Assembly (NCBI GenBank): GCA_014706385.1 | Contig: JACGZH010000001.1 | Span: 2,108,001 to 2,172,000 of the forward strand | DNA length: 64,000 bases | Reading direction: 5' to 3' | From: Phaffia rhodozyma | Lineage: Eukaryota; Basidiomycota; Tremellomycetes; Cystofilobasidiales; Mrakiaceae | Shown: positions 34,747 to 47,705 of the stretch, piece by piece | How the letters are laid out: each line of letters starts with the position of its first letter | Numbering within the stretch: the first letter of the stretch is position 1 | The notes under the pieces: model-generated | Databases searched by the model: none | What the model saw: only the letters and a program-made list of their open reading frames with translations | What the model was told of the DNA's origin: nothing | Program-made: the position numbers and the translations under genes

Positions 34747-35684
34747 AGAGAGTTCTTGGAGAGTAATATCAAACGAGAGGTCCAGAAACTATAAAGATTG
34801 AGTTAGTGATCGATAGCGACATGCACCTCGGGTTTGAGCCATCTTCTTTTGAGTAGATTTTTTCGCTCGCGACATTAGGCGAAGAGATGTCAATAAAACC
34901 ATGACATAAACAAGAAGAGGCGAAGAACGCCGATAATACAACAGAAGCGATAGAAAAAGAAAGAGAGAAATGAGAATAAGTAGAGATGATGAAGGAGTAT
35001 ATGAAAAACGTCGGTAGACAAGAAGCAGAAACAGAGAAAACGAGCTGAGATGAATGATGGAAAAGAAGATGCGGAATGTGGAAGAACAGAGAGACAGACA
35101 GTGAAGGAAATGGGAAGAGATCCAGAGAATGAGAAGAAACGACTCGATATTCGGGCGATACATTTGCGTACGAGCTATCAGACCATCCGAAGTACAAGCC
35201 GAAACAGGTCTCAAGAAGAAAAAAAGCCAAATAATAATATGAATGTCAATCACGAAGAGATCAGCGCGAGATGAACTGTCAAGAGACTCACGAAGTATGA
35301 GACGAAACACCACAAGAAGGACTGAATGCAATGACAAGAGAGAGAGAGAAAAGAGAATCCGTCGAAGGCAGAATAATGATGGTCGGACGAAGTTGAACAT
35401 CCTATCTAAAGAATGGAATCGCTAAAGAAAGTATGGTTGATGAGATCGAGAAGATTTGAAACCGATAGTTGGAATGGAGTTGAGTTGAGTTGAGTGGAGT
35501 GGAGTGGAGGGAAGAGTAGTCAGAGTAGACTAGAGAGAGGAGAGGAAAGAGAAGAGAAGAAGGACAGTTGCAGGTAGAAGAGAACGAGTGAAGGAAAGGG
35601 CATCGGCTTCTTGAGTTCAAGAGAATATACGGATATCGGAGAAAATCTACAAGAGTGTATAACCTGTTAGTTGTTGGTACTGGC
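34747..35684. other. Long purine/pyrimidine-biased region between ATG101 and ATG1
   Basis: About 940 bases between two convergent stop codons. The plus strand is strongly GA-rich (CT-rich on the minus strand) from about 34870 to 35620, with a GAGTT/GAGTG tandem tract at about 35470-35510. The 203- and 153-residue minus-strand frames are made of Ser, Leu and Phe as expected from CT-rich DNA, and I do not count them as genes. It is probably the long 3' untranslated region of ATG1. Confidence 0.55.
35470..35510. repeat. GAGTT/GAGTG pentanucleotide tandem repeat
   Basis: Tandem TGAGT/TGGAG-type units in noncoding GA-rich DNA downstream of ATG1. Confidence 0.75.
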
Positions 35685-38600
35685 CTACATGGCTTCCGAG
35701 GGTTGGTTATTCCCCACACCAGACGGAGTGGCCGCTACTATAGCTGCCTGGCGTTTTCTGACATTATCCAAACGCTTCTGACAGGCTTTCAAGACTAGAT
35801 TGAACCCGTCCGTATGGAAAATTTATAAATTAGTTCAATTCCTCCTCTAAAGAGAAAGGAACGTCACGATCCACTCACACTTGTCCACTGTCAAACGATC
35901 TTCCTCCTCCATATATGCTCCTTCACGGAAAGTATCATCCGAGATAGCCTGGAAGATCCAAACCGCAGTCTCGTAGGCATGCTCGATCGATCCGAGGTCC
36001 TCGTTCAACGCTTCATGAATCGCTGCCGTTCGGGACTAAGTGAAGCCAAGCAACGAGAATTAGACCACTGTTCAAAACTGAGTTAGAAATTCTCCAAAAT
36101 TGTCAAGACGAACCAAGTCCATAGCTCGTTCATAGAGAAGTCGTTCAGCGAACGCAGCCGACTCTGGGATTTCATCAGCTGATCGGGCTTTGGCCCATTC
36201 AGCTTTCTCGAAAGACTCGTTAAAACGAGCTCGGAACCATTGAACAGCTGATAAGGAATTTGTTTATTAATATCAATCAATTAATCGCACAAGGCCCAAA
36301 GATCTTGCAAACACTTGCACGTACTCTCGTTGAGCTCCATACTGGTCTCATCCACTTCCCCACCCCCTTCAGTATGTCCGACCTGTCTACTCATCCAAAA
36401 TACTTTGGCGGCCTCCATTCCTTTTTGCAAGAAACCCAAAGCCTTCAAGTACAACAACAACGCTTCAGCAGCGAGAACATCCATCCTGAACACGCTAGCT
36501 TCCGAGCCTGAAGTTGAATGGACGGATGATCGCCTTCGCTCAAGAGTGTTTATGGGGTTCTGAGGTTGATATGACATCGGCTGTTGACCAGTCGACTGCT
36601 GCTGGAACCCTCCTGAAGAACCAGGCGAGTTTGGCCTGGATCCTAAAACATGTTGACCTGCACCTTGACCTGCGAATGTCAAGATCTGTTCAACTTTGAC
36701 GTCCGCAAAATCGAACACAACAAACGCCTTCTGTGCCAGATCATCAAGTTGGGCAAGAAGAGCGTCCTCCGCTGGATCGGTTGTACCCGCTCGAATGAGG
36801 GCCTTCTTCCTGGCCGTTGTGCGGGCGACGACGCCTGCTGCAGCCGAGGTAGAAGACGGACTGGCGCCAAAGAACTTACCTGAAGCGAGTGAGAATGCTC
36901 TGGCGAGGACGCCACCAGCTGTAGGAGACGAGGCAAACCGGTGCGTCTGGTTGACGCTCATCAGAGGGGTAGAAATTCCTCCTGGACTGGACGAGAACGA
37001 CGACGGTGTGTGAGGAACAGAGAGCGGACGGGTTAAGGAAGAAACCGCATATTGTTGTTGAAGGTGGTGATGATGCGGATTATGGGGATAATGTTGATGC
37101 AACGGGGAGGGTCGGTTCGGCGAAGATGCGAGCGCAAAAGGTGGTGTTATCGACAGCGCGAACGAGGTCGAATGAGGAAAGGAAGAGGAAGATCCTCCGC
37201 TGAGAGGCGGACTAGTTCCTGAGGTAAGGGCGGAGATCGGTCGAGAAAGCAAACTTCGAGAACTTCGTCGACGGTTTACAGTGGTCGGTCGGTGGGACGC
37301 CGCGTCGAGTTCATCTGCTAAAGAGTTGATCTCAACCGTTCGCTTTTCGACCAACACATAATCGCTTGCAGAATCCTCTTCGACCTCACCGGGAGAAGCT
37401 CTCGAGTCCGGTGTTGTCCCGTCTAAATTAATGGGCCTCACTTGAGGTTCATCTCTTCGTCCGTTCGCGTCAGACATAACCTCCCTCATATACACTCTTC
37501 GGTCAGATGAGTGACTCTCTCTTCTCCCTATCAACCCTCGTCCTTCCCGATCATCCAATTCTGACTCAAGATGAGTAGGCGATCTGGCCGCCAGCGGATC
37601 ATCCACCATATACTTTGGTTCAAAGCTGTATTGTCGAAGAGCAGGGGATGCTCCTGATGATTGACGGGAAGTTAGCGGAGGGGTCATCGGCCTAGCAGCT
37701 GATCGGGCATATTGAGCGGAAGCAAGTTCCGATGATGACGGTACTGTCAAGGGAGCCAAAGGCGGTCGATTGGTTGGTGAAGATGACGTCTGATGAAACG
37801 TCGCAGGCACATATGATTGAACTGGCGGAGAAGCGGGTAACGGAAGTGCGAACGGTGGTAAAGATGGAGCGGGTCGGACGGGTGTTGGAATTGGGTAAGG
37901 CATAGAAGGCGTTGGCTGTTGTTGTTGTTGTTGTTGTTGTTGTTGAGGTGGTGGGCGATGGTGGGCCTGGAGGGAAGTTCGTTTGACTTCGGGGGGAGTA
38001 GACATGGTAGGCATCATCGACGCTGGCACGTTTGACAAGATCGCCCGTGCCTCGATTCTACGTTCTGCCTCTTCACCGCCGCTGATCGCTGTGGCATACT
38101 CAATCGAAACCTCATGTCTAAAGAATTCCTCAAACCCTAACCGTTGAACCGGATTTCGCTTCAGCAGTTTTCGAATCAAATCCTTGACAGCTTTTCCGAC
38201 AGGCTGCTGCACAGGCAAACCCTCCTCCGTCGATGGACTTGGATTCCAACTGGATTTCTCATCAGGGAACCGGATTCGATCTTCTCCTCTTTCGATCTTC
38301 TTCAGAAGCTCGACGTGGTTTTGGGCCTTGAAGGGCGGTCTACCAACGGCCATTTCATAAAGGACTGTACCCACCGACCAAAGGTCCGCCTTTGCGTCGT
38401 ACTTTTCGTATCGAAGGATCTCAGGGGCCATGTACAACCTGTGACCGGTTCGCGAGGAACGATTCGAAAACGAGAGAGATCAACAAAGTCATTAAGTTTA
38501 TAAAACAAATGTCGTCATCTCACTCGAAAAAGGTACACTCACGGAGATCCACACAATGTCTCTGCCATACTCGCTCCTTCCAAGAAGCGGGCGAATCCGA

Positions 38601-39976
38601 AGTCAGCAACCTTGAGAATGGGAATTCCCAGCGGGTGACCTCCGGCCAGCTGAACGAGCGTAGGTGGTTGTAACAGCAAGTTCTACCGAATCAAATCACG
38701 AGTCCGTTAAGTAGTTAGCACGATCTCTCAATACAACCAGGTATTAAACATGGTGGTCATATGTGCATGTGACTAATAGTCAAGCAAGCGGGGAGAGAAG
38801 GACTTACCTGGGGCTTGATATCTCTGTGAATCAGGTTTTGAGATCTTAAGAATTTAAGGGCCAATACTAAAAATTCGAGAAAAGGGACGGATACATGGGA
38901 TTGTGATTGAGTGACTGCCATGACCTGTCAGATGATGAGTACAGGCACCGACTGACCTAGCTGTCCCAACAAGTTCTTGACGACGACTTCATCCAAGCCA
39001 CCTTCTTCCGGATGAGGCCAGAACTGCTTGGTCGTACTGCCGTCTGCTACGTATTCCAATGTCGGCAGTCGGCCTCTTTTTTTGATGTAGAACGAAAGAT
39101 CTCCACCAGAGCAATAGTCCATGATAAGATATATACGTTCGTCCATTTTCTGAAATAGATACGATAATATGAAAAGGCAAGGCATCGTGAGGATAGTTCA
39201 GAAGGAATGACATCCAACAGTTGAGATTAGTCATACAGATGAAACGGTGAGATAGAGAAAGACGAAAGGACGAACGAGACAGTCTTCTAAACCGACGATA
39301 TGCGGATGATGGATCGCTTTCAGGATAGCTATTTCTGCCTCAAGATTCTCCAACAACTTGGATGTCATCTTGTTACGTTGAACAACCTTGATCGCGACCG
39401 TCTCTCGGGTCGTCTAGGTTTGACCGAATCCCATTCGGCCCGAAGTTTGTTACCATGATAAGATATAAAGTTAAGGGAGAGTGACATCGGAAAACATAGA
39501 GACGCAGGAAGTAAGAAAAAACAAGATGATGGGGTCAGCTGCCTGTTTATCAGATATGTTTGAACGGGTTTCCTGTGTCATTGAATTCCTTTGGGGAAGA
39601 TGTTCGAGTTGCGGAGAACTGAGCATGGCTCGAAATGAATTGTGGCCTGTCCCCGCCAATGCTGGTAGGAAAGAGACGTGGAACCTGAAAAGACGGATAT
39701 TGTCTGGTTTCGAAGGTTTGAGCAGGCAGGGGACTCATCATATCTTCATCGCCTTCCATCTTACTCGACCCTTAGGGAAGATGAAGACTTCTTCCTACAC
39801 GTCGTAGAAATAAAGGACGGAATGGAGAACAAAAAAACAAACAGATTGAGACTGAAACGTACCGCTTTGTATCCCCTGAGGACGGTTGCGAAACTACCTC
39901 TACCTATCTCTGATCCTAGAAGGTAATTGCCCACTCGCTCTCGTTCCCGAGAGACAACGCTCGACGTGCTTGACAT
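35685..39976 (-). CDS. ATG1: Autophagy-initiating serine/threonine kinase Atg1 (ULK1)
   Basis: Catalytic subunit of the Atg1/ULK complex, which starts autophagosome formation. Minus strand: [20 protein letters not shown] from 39976, glycine loop [12 protein letters not shown], exon with [20 protein letters not shown] (39420-39310), [19 protein letters not shown] (about 39120), catalytic loop [14 protein letters not shown] (38830-38690), [10 protein letters not shown] then [20 protein letters not shown] (38600-38380), and [21 protein letters not shown] large exon (about 38437-36330) holds a disordered linker with ten Gln (37918-37945) and then the C-terminal MIT-like helices ([20 protein letters not shown]). 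The last exons end [17 protein letters not shown] and [12 protein letters not shown] at 35685. About 970 residues, normal for fungal Atg1. All kinase motifs are intact. The start at 39976 is the first true ATG joined to the kinase frame. Confidence 0.93.
37918..37945 (-). repeat. Polyglutamine-encoding trinucleotide tract in ATG1
   Basis: A (GTT)n run on the plus strand, encoding about ten consecutive Gln between PPP and PTPSM in the disordered Atg1 linker. Confidence 0.9.
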
Positions 39977-41227
39977 TCGAGTCAAATGCAGGCCGATAGG
40001 CTGATGATAAAGTTAGGACAGAGAACGGAAGTGTTGAGGATGCTAGAATGGGGTGACCCTTCTGGTTTGTTTGATGAAGCGGGTTGATAGATAGATAGAT
40101 AGATAGATAGTTAGTTTAGTCGAACCAAACCAATTGGCGTAATGAGGATCGTGTGATCGGTTGTTCCAGATACTCAGTCGGGTAGACAAACAGTCAAGTG
40201 GTTCTACCTTTTAGGTATGATGATAGTTTGATGAACTGTGGTGGATGGAACGGGATGGGATGGAGTGAAATCAAATATGTTGAAACCGAACGAATATATG
40301 AAAGATGAGAAGGTTCAAAAGAGTGGCGACAGAATGGGAGAAAGAAGAGGCAAAGATGGAACGGGTTTGTTATCTCTCCCTTTGAGCGGAAGATGATCGA
40401 GCGGGAAACTCGAATGATGACGATCTTGTTTTCCTCTTCCTTTCTTCTTACGATCGAATCTACGACAAATTTCTCTGCAACTACACGACGACGACGACAA
40501 CAGAGATGAGAGAGAGATAGAAATGGATGTGAGCACTCTGTTTTCAGGCCAGGCGAGATACGGGTCCCTTTGTCGAGACGCAATCAAGGAAAGGCTGATT
40601 GAGCTAGCGAGATAGAGGCGAGGTTGTTCACTCATCGCGTTATCAGACGCCATCTGAAGGTGGCTTTGTCTCCCGCGTCTGGTCTAAACAAGCAGTCAGT
40701 TTCCTCCGTCGTAGCCACCGAGAATGTACACAAGCCATCACAATCCTTATTGACGTCGAGAACAACATAACCCACACATGATAGAGCGTCAAACAAAGAG
40801 AAACAAGACAAAGAAAAACAATGGCGGAAAGAGAATGATAATAGAAATAGACATGAAATTATTGAATATGCTCATATAAGGCGATAGAAAGAATTGGACC
40901 GATCGGAAATGTAATTTGTAGAAATTTGAAGGCCAAGACAAGGAATCATAGGCACACGACTGGAAGGATAGGACAAACAGCAAATATGGTGACTGGGAGA
41001 TCCGAAGAGAGAAGGAAGTAAACAGAAGAATGTGAGGAAGAGATAAAGCAACAGAGAATAGATACAAGTTTATAAAAGAGAGAGTAGTCATCGGAGAAGG
41101 GGGAAGACGATTGAGCCATGGTCGACTCAAATGATATAACGGTTTCTGAGAAAAAGATGGAAACAAAGGCAAGAGAGGAAGGAAGGAGCACACACGCTCG
41201 CACGCGGGCCATGTCTTTCTCTACAGC
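39977..41227. other. Intergenic region upstream of ATG1
   Basis: About 1.25 kb between the ATG1 start and the RSP5 stop (both minus strand). It contains a (GATA)n microsatellite at 40086-40110 and long tracts that are CT-rich on the minus strand (40400-41190). Frames here are compositionally biased; I see no supported gene. It probably holds the ATG1 promoter and leader, possibly with introns. Confidence 0.5.
40086..40110. repeat. (GATA)6 tetranucleotide microsatellite
   Basis: About six perfect GATA units, 110-135 bases upstream of the ATG1 start codon. Confidence 0.9.
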
Positions 41228-44200
41228 TCATTCCTGTCCGAAACCAAGTGTCTCCTCCACGGCGATAGTCAACTTCTGCTCCAGCGCCTCATACGACTTG
41301 TACGGAGGCAGGTCGATTCGGTTGAAACACGTATGACTCTTAGGCAATTGACCGACCTCGCCAGCTTTTTCGATAGTAAACCGTCTAGGCCCATCACTTC
41401 CCTGAAGATCCTTGAAGCCGTTGACAGGAATACGAGAGGTACCGGTGGTGAATTGAAGAAGACGAGACTTCTTCTCTGCCGGCCACTCAGTAACACACTT
41501 CCAGAACCAGCCGACGACCTCGTCCGAAGGGTTATATCCACGGTAGTCCGTGTGCTTCTTCCAGTCCTCTACGTCAATATCAGCCATTCCTCCAATCAAC
41601 AGCTCAAGCTCTCTCTCGTCAAACACATTGATGAGCTCCTGAGGAATAAGCTCATTGAAACCACTCATGAACGCATTGAACTGCTCTTCAACTCGCTTCG
41701 AGATTCGGTACTCAGTGATGGCACTTAGAGAGTAAAAAAAACAACTCATCAGCAGTCAAGTTCCTATCCTCAAGACCGAACAGATCAAACTTACTCGACG
41801 TATTCCTTCTTGTTTGCTTCGGTCACATCGATATTCTCTCCGTTGGGGATGAGAGGGATAGTGATAATCTCTCCGAACCGCTCCTCCTCGGTAGCAAAGA
41901 CATTTTCGAGCACATCTGTGATGTCGTTCTCCCTGTGGATCAGAAACATTCGAGTAACAGTCAGTCTGTGAACATGAAAAAACCTTTACTTCTGAGCCGT
42001 CACACGATACGTACAACATCCACTTCAAACCTCTGAACAACTCAGCATCAACACTCTCCAAGTCCTCCAACACGATCTTCTTCTTGAGGATCATCTTGTA
42101 GAACGAGGCCACGAAGTAAGCATCGAGGAAACGTCGATGGAAGATTCCGAGACCGAGCACTCGGCCGATAAACTTGAAGTAGTTCAAGTGTTCTGGATTG
42201 ACATCCGAGTTGGGGTTGATCTGAAGGGTATAGTTGTCAACAGCCGAGTACTCGAACAAGCAGTAGAACGGGTTGAACATCTCGTGCGAGAGCAAGAAGA
42301 AGAATTCTCTGTAAAGGCGCAAGAAGATTGATCAGCTGGATGGCACTAGGATAGACGATTAACAGCAAAAAAACCAAGTACGGACCGAGACAGTCCTCCG
42401 TAGTCCAAACCATCTTCGCCGTCGAATTTGATCATAAGCCGCTTCTTGAGGTCGTTCGGTGTTTGCCTCATAATCTCGGCATAAGAACCTTCAAAGATGG
42501 ACTCTCGCGAAACCTTGACGTGGCATTGCCCAGGGATGGCTGTGAACCCAGATCAGAAGAATGTGATGTTATTACAGGAAAACCTTGCAGAACAAGATGG
42601 CTTTGACAGAATGGCAGTGGACTTACGTCGAAGAGCGGGCTGAGATCTGAAGTAAATAAGTTTTCGTCGGAAATCTCTCTTGTATTGAGGAACGTTTTGA
42701 TCCAAAGATGACGGCAATCTCGGGTCGTCCCAAGTGGTTGTCTAAATGGTGATGGTTAGGGAGGATATGGACATGAAGAGAAGATGAAGACCGTCAATAC
42801 TCTGGCGCTTTAAGGCACATTCGAAGAAGATGATCAGAACAGACCTTAGTGTTATGATCAACAAAGTAGACCCGTGCGGTACTTGTCAGTCTCATCTCCC
42901 ATCCGCTGGGCAAAGGACCCAACTGAGAAACAGTGGTCGGCTGCGTTCGGTTAGTTCCGGTCTGATCGACCACTCGGACCTGGGTCTGTCGCCTGGGATC
43001 AACCCAGGTGGTCGTTCGGGTGTTGTGGCTAATAAAGAACAAATACAGATCGATTTGAGCAATAGTCCTCAAGATACTTGTGCGACAAAGATGGTAATGA
43101 CGAACTCTACGAAATAAGGTCGACCCTCAGGGGTAAACCTCTGTTCCCAACCAGCTGGGATTGGTCCTCCTCCAGCGGTCGTCTGCGCTCCAGGATTAGG
43201 GATTGCACCTTGGCCCAAGACGGATGCACCGGCAGCTCCAACGCGGGCTCCTCCAGAGGCGGTGGTCTCAAGAAGATCATCCGCCAGTGTTCGAGCGTTG
43301 TGTCGCTGGAGGGCCTCAGCCGTAGCGGTCGAATTGGACGCGGCCGACTGAGCCAAAGCGGAGTTGGACGACGTTGGGGAAGGTCGGTTCCAAGTAGTTG
43401 TTCGAGTGTTATGGTCGACGTCTATTTATGGATAAGAAAGGAAAAAAAGTGATATAAGATCGAAGATTCGGCTTAGTGAGTCTTGTATATGAAGATTTGT
43501 TGACCGAAACATGACGATGAGACCAAGAAGAGAAGCAACTGAAAGTTGACATACAGTACTGTCTGCCTAAATGATCCATTCTCCTCTCCCAGTTGAGCGG
43601 CAGAGGTCCGTGCTGATCCGAATGGGGATCAAAGTTTCTGTTCATCGCTGCCTGTTGAGGATTTCCTCCAGCCTGGCTTCCTACGTTTGCCGCTGCCTGA
43701 GCACCACTTTGGGATACAACGGGAAGCGCTCCGCCCGCTGAAGATGAGCATCCAGCCGAGGGAAGCGCAGGGAAAGACGGAGTAGGAACAGAAATCTGAG
43801 AAGGACGACCGCTTTCGGTCGCGAGCGAGTTAGGACCTGTGCTGGTTATAGCACCTGTTGAAGAGGACGAATTCAGAGACAGATTTGAAAAGTCGTCACC
43901 GATACTGTGCGAGGAGGATGGAGCACCAGCATTCTCAGGTCGAAGAGCAGGGGAGGGTGTGGTGTTATGACCAGGATTGGTGATGGGAGTAGAGGTGTTA
44001 GAAGAAAGATAGATGATGATCTTTCCGTGTACGACAAGGTTGTCGTTAGACTTCTTGAGCTCTTTTGTGAGCATCTCTGTTAAAGGAAAGACATGGAAAG
44101 GAACACATAGTGAGCAGAACGGACGGTTTTCATGAGGCAGATCACACGAGCTTGTTGATTACGTCTCCAAAGAAGGATAACTTACCATGTCCACCCAACT

Positions 44201-45221
44201 CGAGATCCAACACATCGCTCACTTTCACATTGATGACACCCAAGAAACCCTGATCTCTTCTCTTGAACTTTCGCTGATCAAAGATCTGTACGGCGACAAC
44301 CGAAGACTCTTTGACGGTACTGTATTGCGTTTGAACGGCGGAGACAGATCGTTGAAAATAGGAGGGAGATATACAGCAAAGGTTTAGAGCCTAGTATAAG
44401 CCAGAGAAACCCTAAGAACACAAGGGATAGAAACAAGATTGCAAATGCGATCTTCGGTGAGTGGAAGTAAGAAGGACCGACATGTCAAAGTTCTCGTTCC
44501 AATACGGGTTCAACGTCTTCTTGATGACGCTTGTTGTGTAGGTCTGTTCTCCGTCGACAGTGATGACGGCGAAAGGGTTAGGAAGACTGTTGGTTGTCAG
44601 AACGAGGTGGAAGATCGGTTGATTAATTTTAGAATTCCCAATATATATTTAAGACTGCATGAAGCGAGAGTGTGTGCGGATGTAAATGAGCACGAAGGAT
44701 ACAACGAACTAACGTGAAGACATCTCGCTTGGCCAAAGAATCAGCAGCGACGACTGTGTAGACGGGTAGGCAAAAGGAGAGAAATGTATTAAACGTTAAG
44801 TTTAGATAGAATGATCAAGATGAGTAATCCCGAGTTGTTACAGGTGAGGTATGAAAATAGTGGCAAAACGACGTCAGCAGCCTGTTCTCGAGTAACAGAC
44901 AGACAACAACGTAAGGAAGGCTGACCGGTGAGCCTGATGGTCTTTGGTCTGTATGATTGAGCATACATGAGAACGATTGTAGAGGACAGAAAGCAAGACG
45001 AGATCGAGAGATGCCGAGTGAGATCACGAGAAGAAAGAAAAAAAAGTTATCAGTAACCTTCAACGGATCTCTGACTCTTTAGCATATCAGAGATTTGCAA
45101 AAACGGAAGGGAAAATTACACCACGTTTCTGTTCTGGGCGTCAAACCCAAGAAGAAAGAAAAAGAGAAAGAGAACCAAAGAAGACAAATCCTCACAGAGA
45201 TGAGCTCGTCCTGGCCGACAT
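41228..45221 (-). CDS. RSP5: NEDD4/Rsp5-type HECT E3 ubiquitin ligase
   Basis: Ubiquitin ligase that marks membrane and other PY-motif proteins. Minus strand: N-terminal exon MSARTSSS from 45221, C2 domain ([13 protein letters not shown] near 44740; [20 protein letters not shown] near 44570; [14 protein letters not shown]), a Ser/Pro linker, then three WW domains: [18 protein letters not shown] (43600), [18 protein letters not shown] (43150) and [19 protein letters not shown] (42900), each split by an intron before HNT..TTTW. The HECT domain runs from about 42.7 kb: [54 protein letters not shown], and the catalytic cysteine in [16 protein letters not shown] (about 41345-41298), ending EETLGFGQE at 41228. 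The C2-WW3-HECT layout and length fit Rsp5/Pub1. More than ten exons. The first C2 exon joins (44.8-45.2 kb) are not fully resolved. Confidence 0.93.
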
Positions 45222-45562
45222 GAATACTGTTCAATAGACTAAAGAAGACGAAGTAGGATGGAGACGATGAAGGGAGTGATCAAAGTCAGCAGGAGAACAA
45301 GAAGGTGGAAGACGAGAGGAGAGAAGAGAAAGTTGGACACAGCCAGCGGAGCGCGCACGGACCGTCTGTGACTGGAGAGTAACCATGTTTGAGGCTAGCG
45401 TAACCGGTTGTGATACACGTGATTTGTGCTCAGGCTGTGCAGTTAGCTTCTCCTTTTTTCTTCCTCTCTCCTCTTTCTTGTGAATTTCTACGGATCCACC
45501 GTTGTCGTTGCCTTTTGCCTCTTCTCCAGAACAGATACACACATCGCATTTCTTTCTACGTC
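45222..45562. promoter_or_regulatory. Divergent promoter region (RSP5 / EBP2)
   Basis: 340 bases between two start codons on opposite strands, with a GA-rich half (45240-45340) and a CT-rich half (45430-45480). No specific site is recognised. Confidence 0.5.
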
Positions 45563-47303
45563 ATGGCCAAGAACAACAACAACAAAGGGAAAGCTAGAGC
45601 AGTGTCCTCAAAACCTGCTTCAACTCCCAAGTCCAACAAACTCTCAAAGTCCGCTCCCAAAGAATCGCCCGCTCCCGTAAAGGTTGCAGCCGCTGTTCCC
45701 CTTCCTCCTTCGTCCGAGGAGCCCGCTCCCGAGGACTCGGAGGACGACGATGACGATGAAGAGGATGACAGTGAAGATGGAGACGATTTGAGTGAAGTGA
45801 TTACAGAGAGCGACATGAAGCGACTTATGGACGCCCTTGGAGAGGAGGGTGTACAGGAGGCCATGCAGATGATGGCTGGAGGTTCAGACGATGATGATGA
45901 GGATGAGGATGAGGATGAAGATGAAGATGAGGAGGATAACGAAGGAGAGGACGGAGAAAAAGAGGATGGGGTTGCTGAGGAGGATGCCGAGATGGATGAA
46001 AATGAGGAGGATGAGCTTCTCGCTCTGGACGACATTGAGTCTGATAACGAGGTGATAGACGAGGACACCCTTCCTCAGCAAAAGGTGACCGTTTACAACA
46101 AGGTGAGATAATTTCTGCTCTTTCATTCATAACCTCTGCGTTGTTGATAAAATACTGAAAAACCCTTTTCGAAATGATGTATACTTCAAACCGAACCCAG
46201 GCGGCTATGGGAGTTTTGCACAAGCGAATTCACGCCCCCTACGTCGGCATGAACTGGGAAGAGCTTATGACTATCCACTCGCTCGAGGTTGTCCAGGGAA
46301 CTGTCGAAGCTGGTGATGATCTGCAGCGAGAGGTTGCTTTGTATGTACTTTCCCGTCTTTCCCCACACAGACATCTACCTAGAATGCCTAACCTTCCAAA
46401 TCCGAACGATTGTTTCTTCTAATCAGCTACAAGCAAGCTTTGGCAGCCGCCGAACAAGCTCGAACACTCTGCGCCAAGAACGGTGTTCCGTTCTCCAGAC
46501 CAAATGATTTCTACGCCGAGATGGTCAAGAGTGATGCCCACATGGAGAGGATCAGGCAAAAGATGTTGGACGAGACGTCAGTCTTTCTTTACTATTTCCC
46601 TGTTTTCAAAAGAGGGCGCGAACCATTCAATGAAATCGACCTTACTTATCGTTAATTTCTCTGTCGATATTCATCAGGTCGCAAATCAAGAAATCAGATG
46701 ATGCCCGTCGCCAGCGAGATCTCAAGAAGTTCGGAAAGAAGGTTCAAGTCTCAAAGATCCAAGAACGAGAGACCGAGCGTAAAGCGATGGACGATAGACT
46801 CAAGGGACTCAAGCGAAAGAGAAAGGACGATTCAACTCTTCAGGCTACAGGTGGAGATGATGACTTCGACGTCAAAGTGGAGGATGCTATCTCGAGACCT
46901 GCAAAGTCTGCTAGGGGTGGAGCCGCTGGTTCGAGTAGAGGTGGCAGGGGCGACAGCAAGGTTTGTTTCATCCCAAATCCCCAAGAATCCCTGTCTTTTA
47001 GAACCCAACTGACGATATCGCTTCCAACTTTTTCTTTCTTCACATATCATACGGCTGCCTATTCAGATGAGTCGCCGAGGTCGAGACGCCAAGTTCGGGT
47101 TCGGAGGAGCTGGCCGACATGCGAAGTCCAACACTAAGGAATCTACCGAGGACATGGACGGTTTCCGAGGAGGAGGACGAGGTGGCAGAGGTGGCGGACG
47201 AGGCGGTCGGGGTGGCCGAGGAGGAGGACGGGGTGGTGGAGCCAGCCGGGGTGGTGCGGCGAGAGCTGGAAAAAGTAAACGACAGGGAAGCAGAAGGAAT
47301 TAA
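45563..47303 (+). CDS. EBP2: rRNA-processing protein Ebp2
   Basis: Nucleolar protein needed for 27S pre-rRNA processing and 60S ribosome assembly. Seen: a Lys/Ser/Pro N-terminus (MAKNNNNKGKARAV at 45563), an extended Asp/Glu tract (about 45720-46020), then across four introns: HKRIHAPYVGMNWEELM (46214), VQGTVEAGDDLQREVA, YKQALAAAEQARTLCAKNGV, PFSRPNDFYAEMVKSDAHM (about 46485), KKFGKKVQVSKIQERETERK (about 46727), LKGLKRKRKDD, and a final exon GRDAKFGFGGAGRHAKSN leading into an RGG-rich, basic tail ending at 47303. YKQALAAAEQ, PFxRPxDYxAEMVKSDxHM and KFGKKVQ are Ebp2 signatures. The ATG at 45563 is used because it opens the charged N-terminus. Confidence 0.93.
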
Positions 47304-47705
47304 AAAGCAAGGCAAAAATGAATAGAATTGAGATGCAGACCTCTTTCTATTTACTTTTTCTTTAATTTGCATTTGATGTATTTTCATGCCCTGCTTGTCA
47401 GAAGGGTTCATTATAGAGGATCTCCTTTCTTATAATTGAAAGTCGTGATCGACATCATATATACAAACATATGTGGTTGAAAAGTAGATGATAAGATGTA
47501 CAGCAGAACCACAGGTGAAGGAAATTTCGACGCGAAGAGAGTAGCGTTCTGCTCCGAAATATAAGATGCGACGGGATAATCCCAGCTCGTCTCATCCTTC
47601 ATACCGAGAGTACAATGTTCCTCCTAGTGGCCATGTTGGTTTGCTCTTGTGTAGTCCTGACGAGTACCCAATCACCCTTATCTTGATTTTTTGGATCATC
47701 GTTCT
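47304..47705. other. Convergent 3' flank region
   Basis: About 400 bases between the EBP2 and ING stops. AT-rich; no gene is supported. The frame continuing past 47705 on the minus strand is noncoding if the ING stop at 47706 is right. Confidence 0.5.

Noticed and set aside
34789..35400. 203-residue open frame, minus strand
   Set aside because: Its Ser/Leu/Phe-rich composition is explained by CT-rich DNA; there is no domain, and it lies in the ATG1 3' flank.
40194..41212. Several minus-strand frames of 88-134 residues upstream of ATG1
   Set aside because: They are compositionally biased (Ser/Leu/Phe), overlap one another in different frames and have no domain.
45556..46068. 170-residue Ser-rich minus-strand frame
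   Set aside because: It is the antisense shadow of the EBP2 acidic tract (GAT/GAG repeats read as ATC/CTC).
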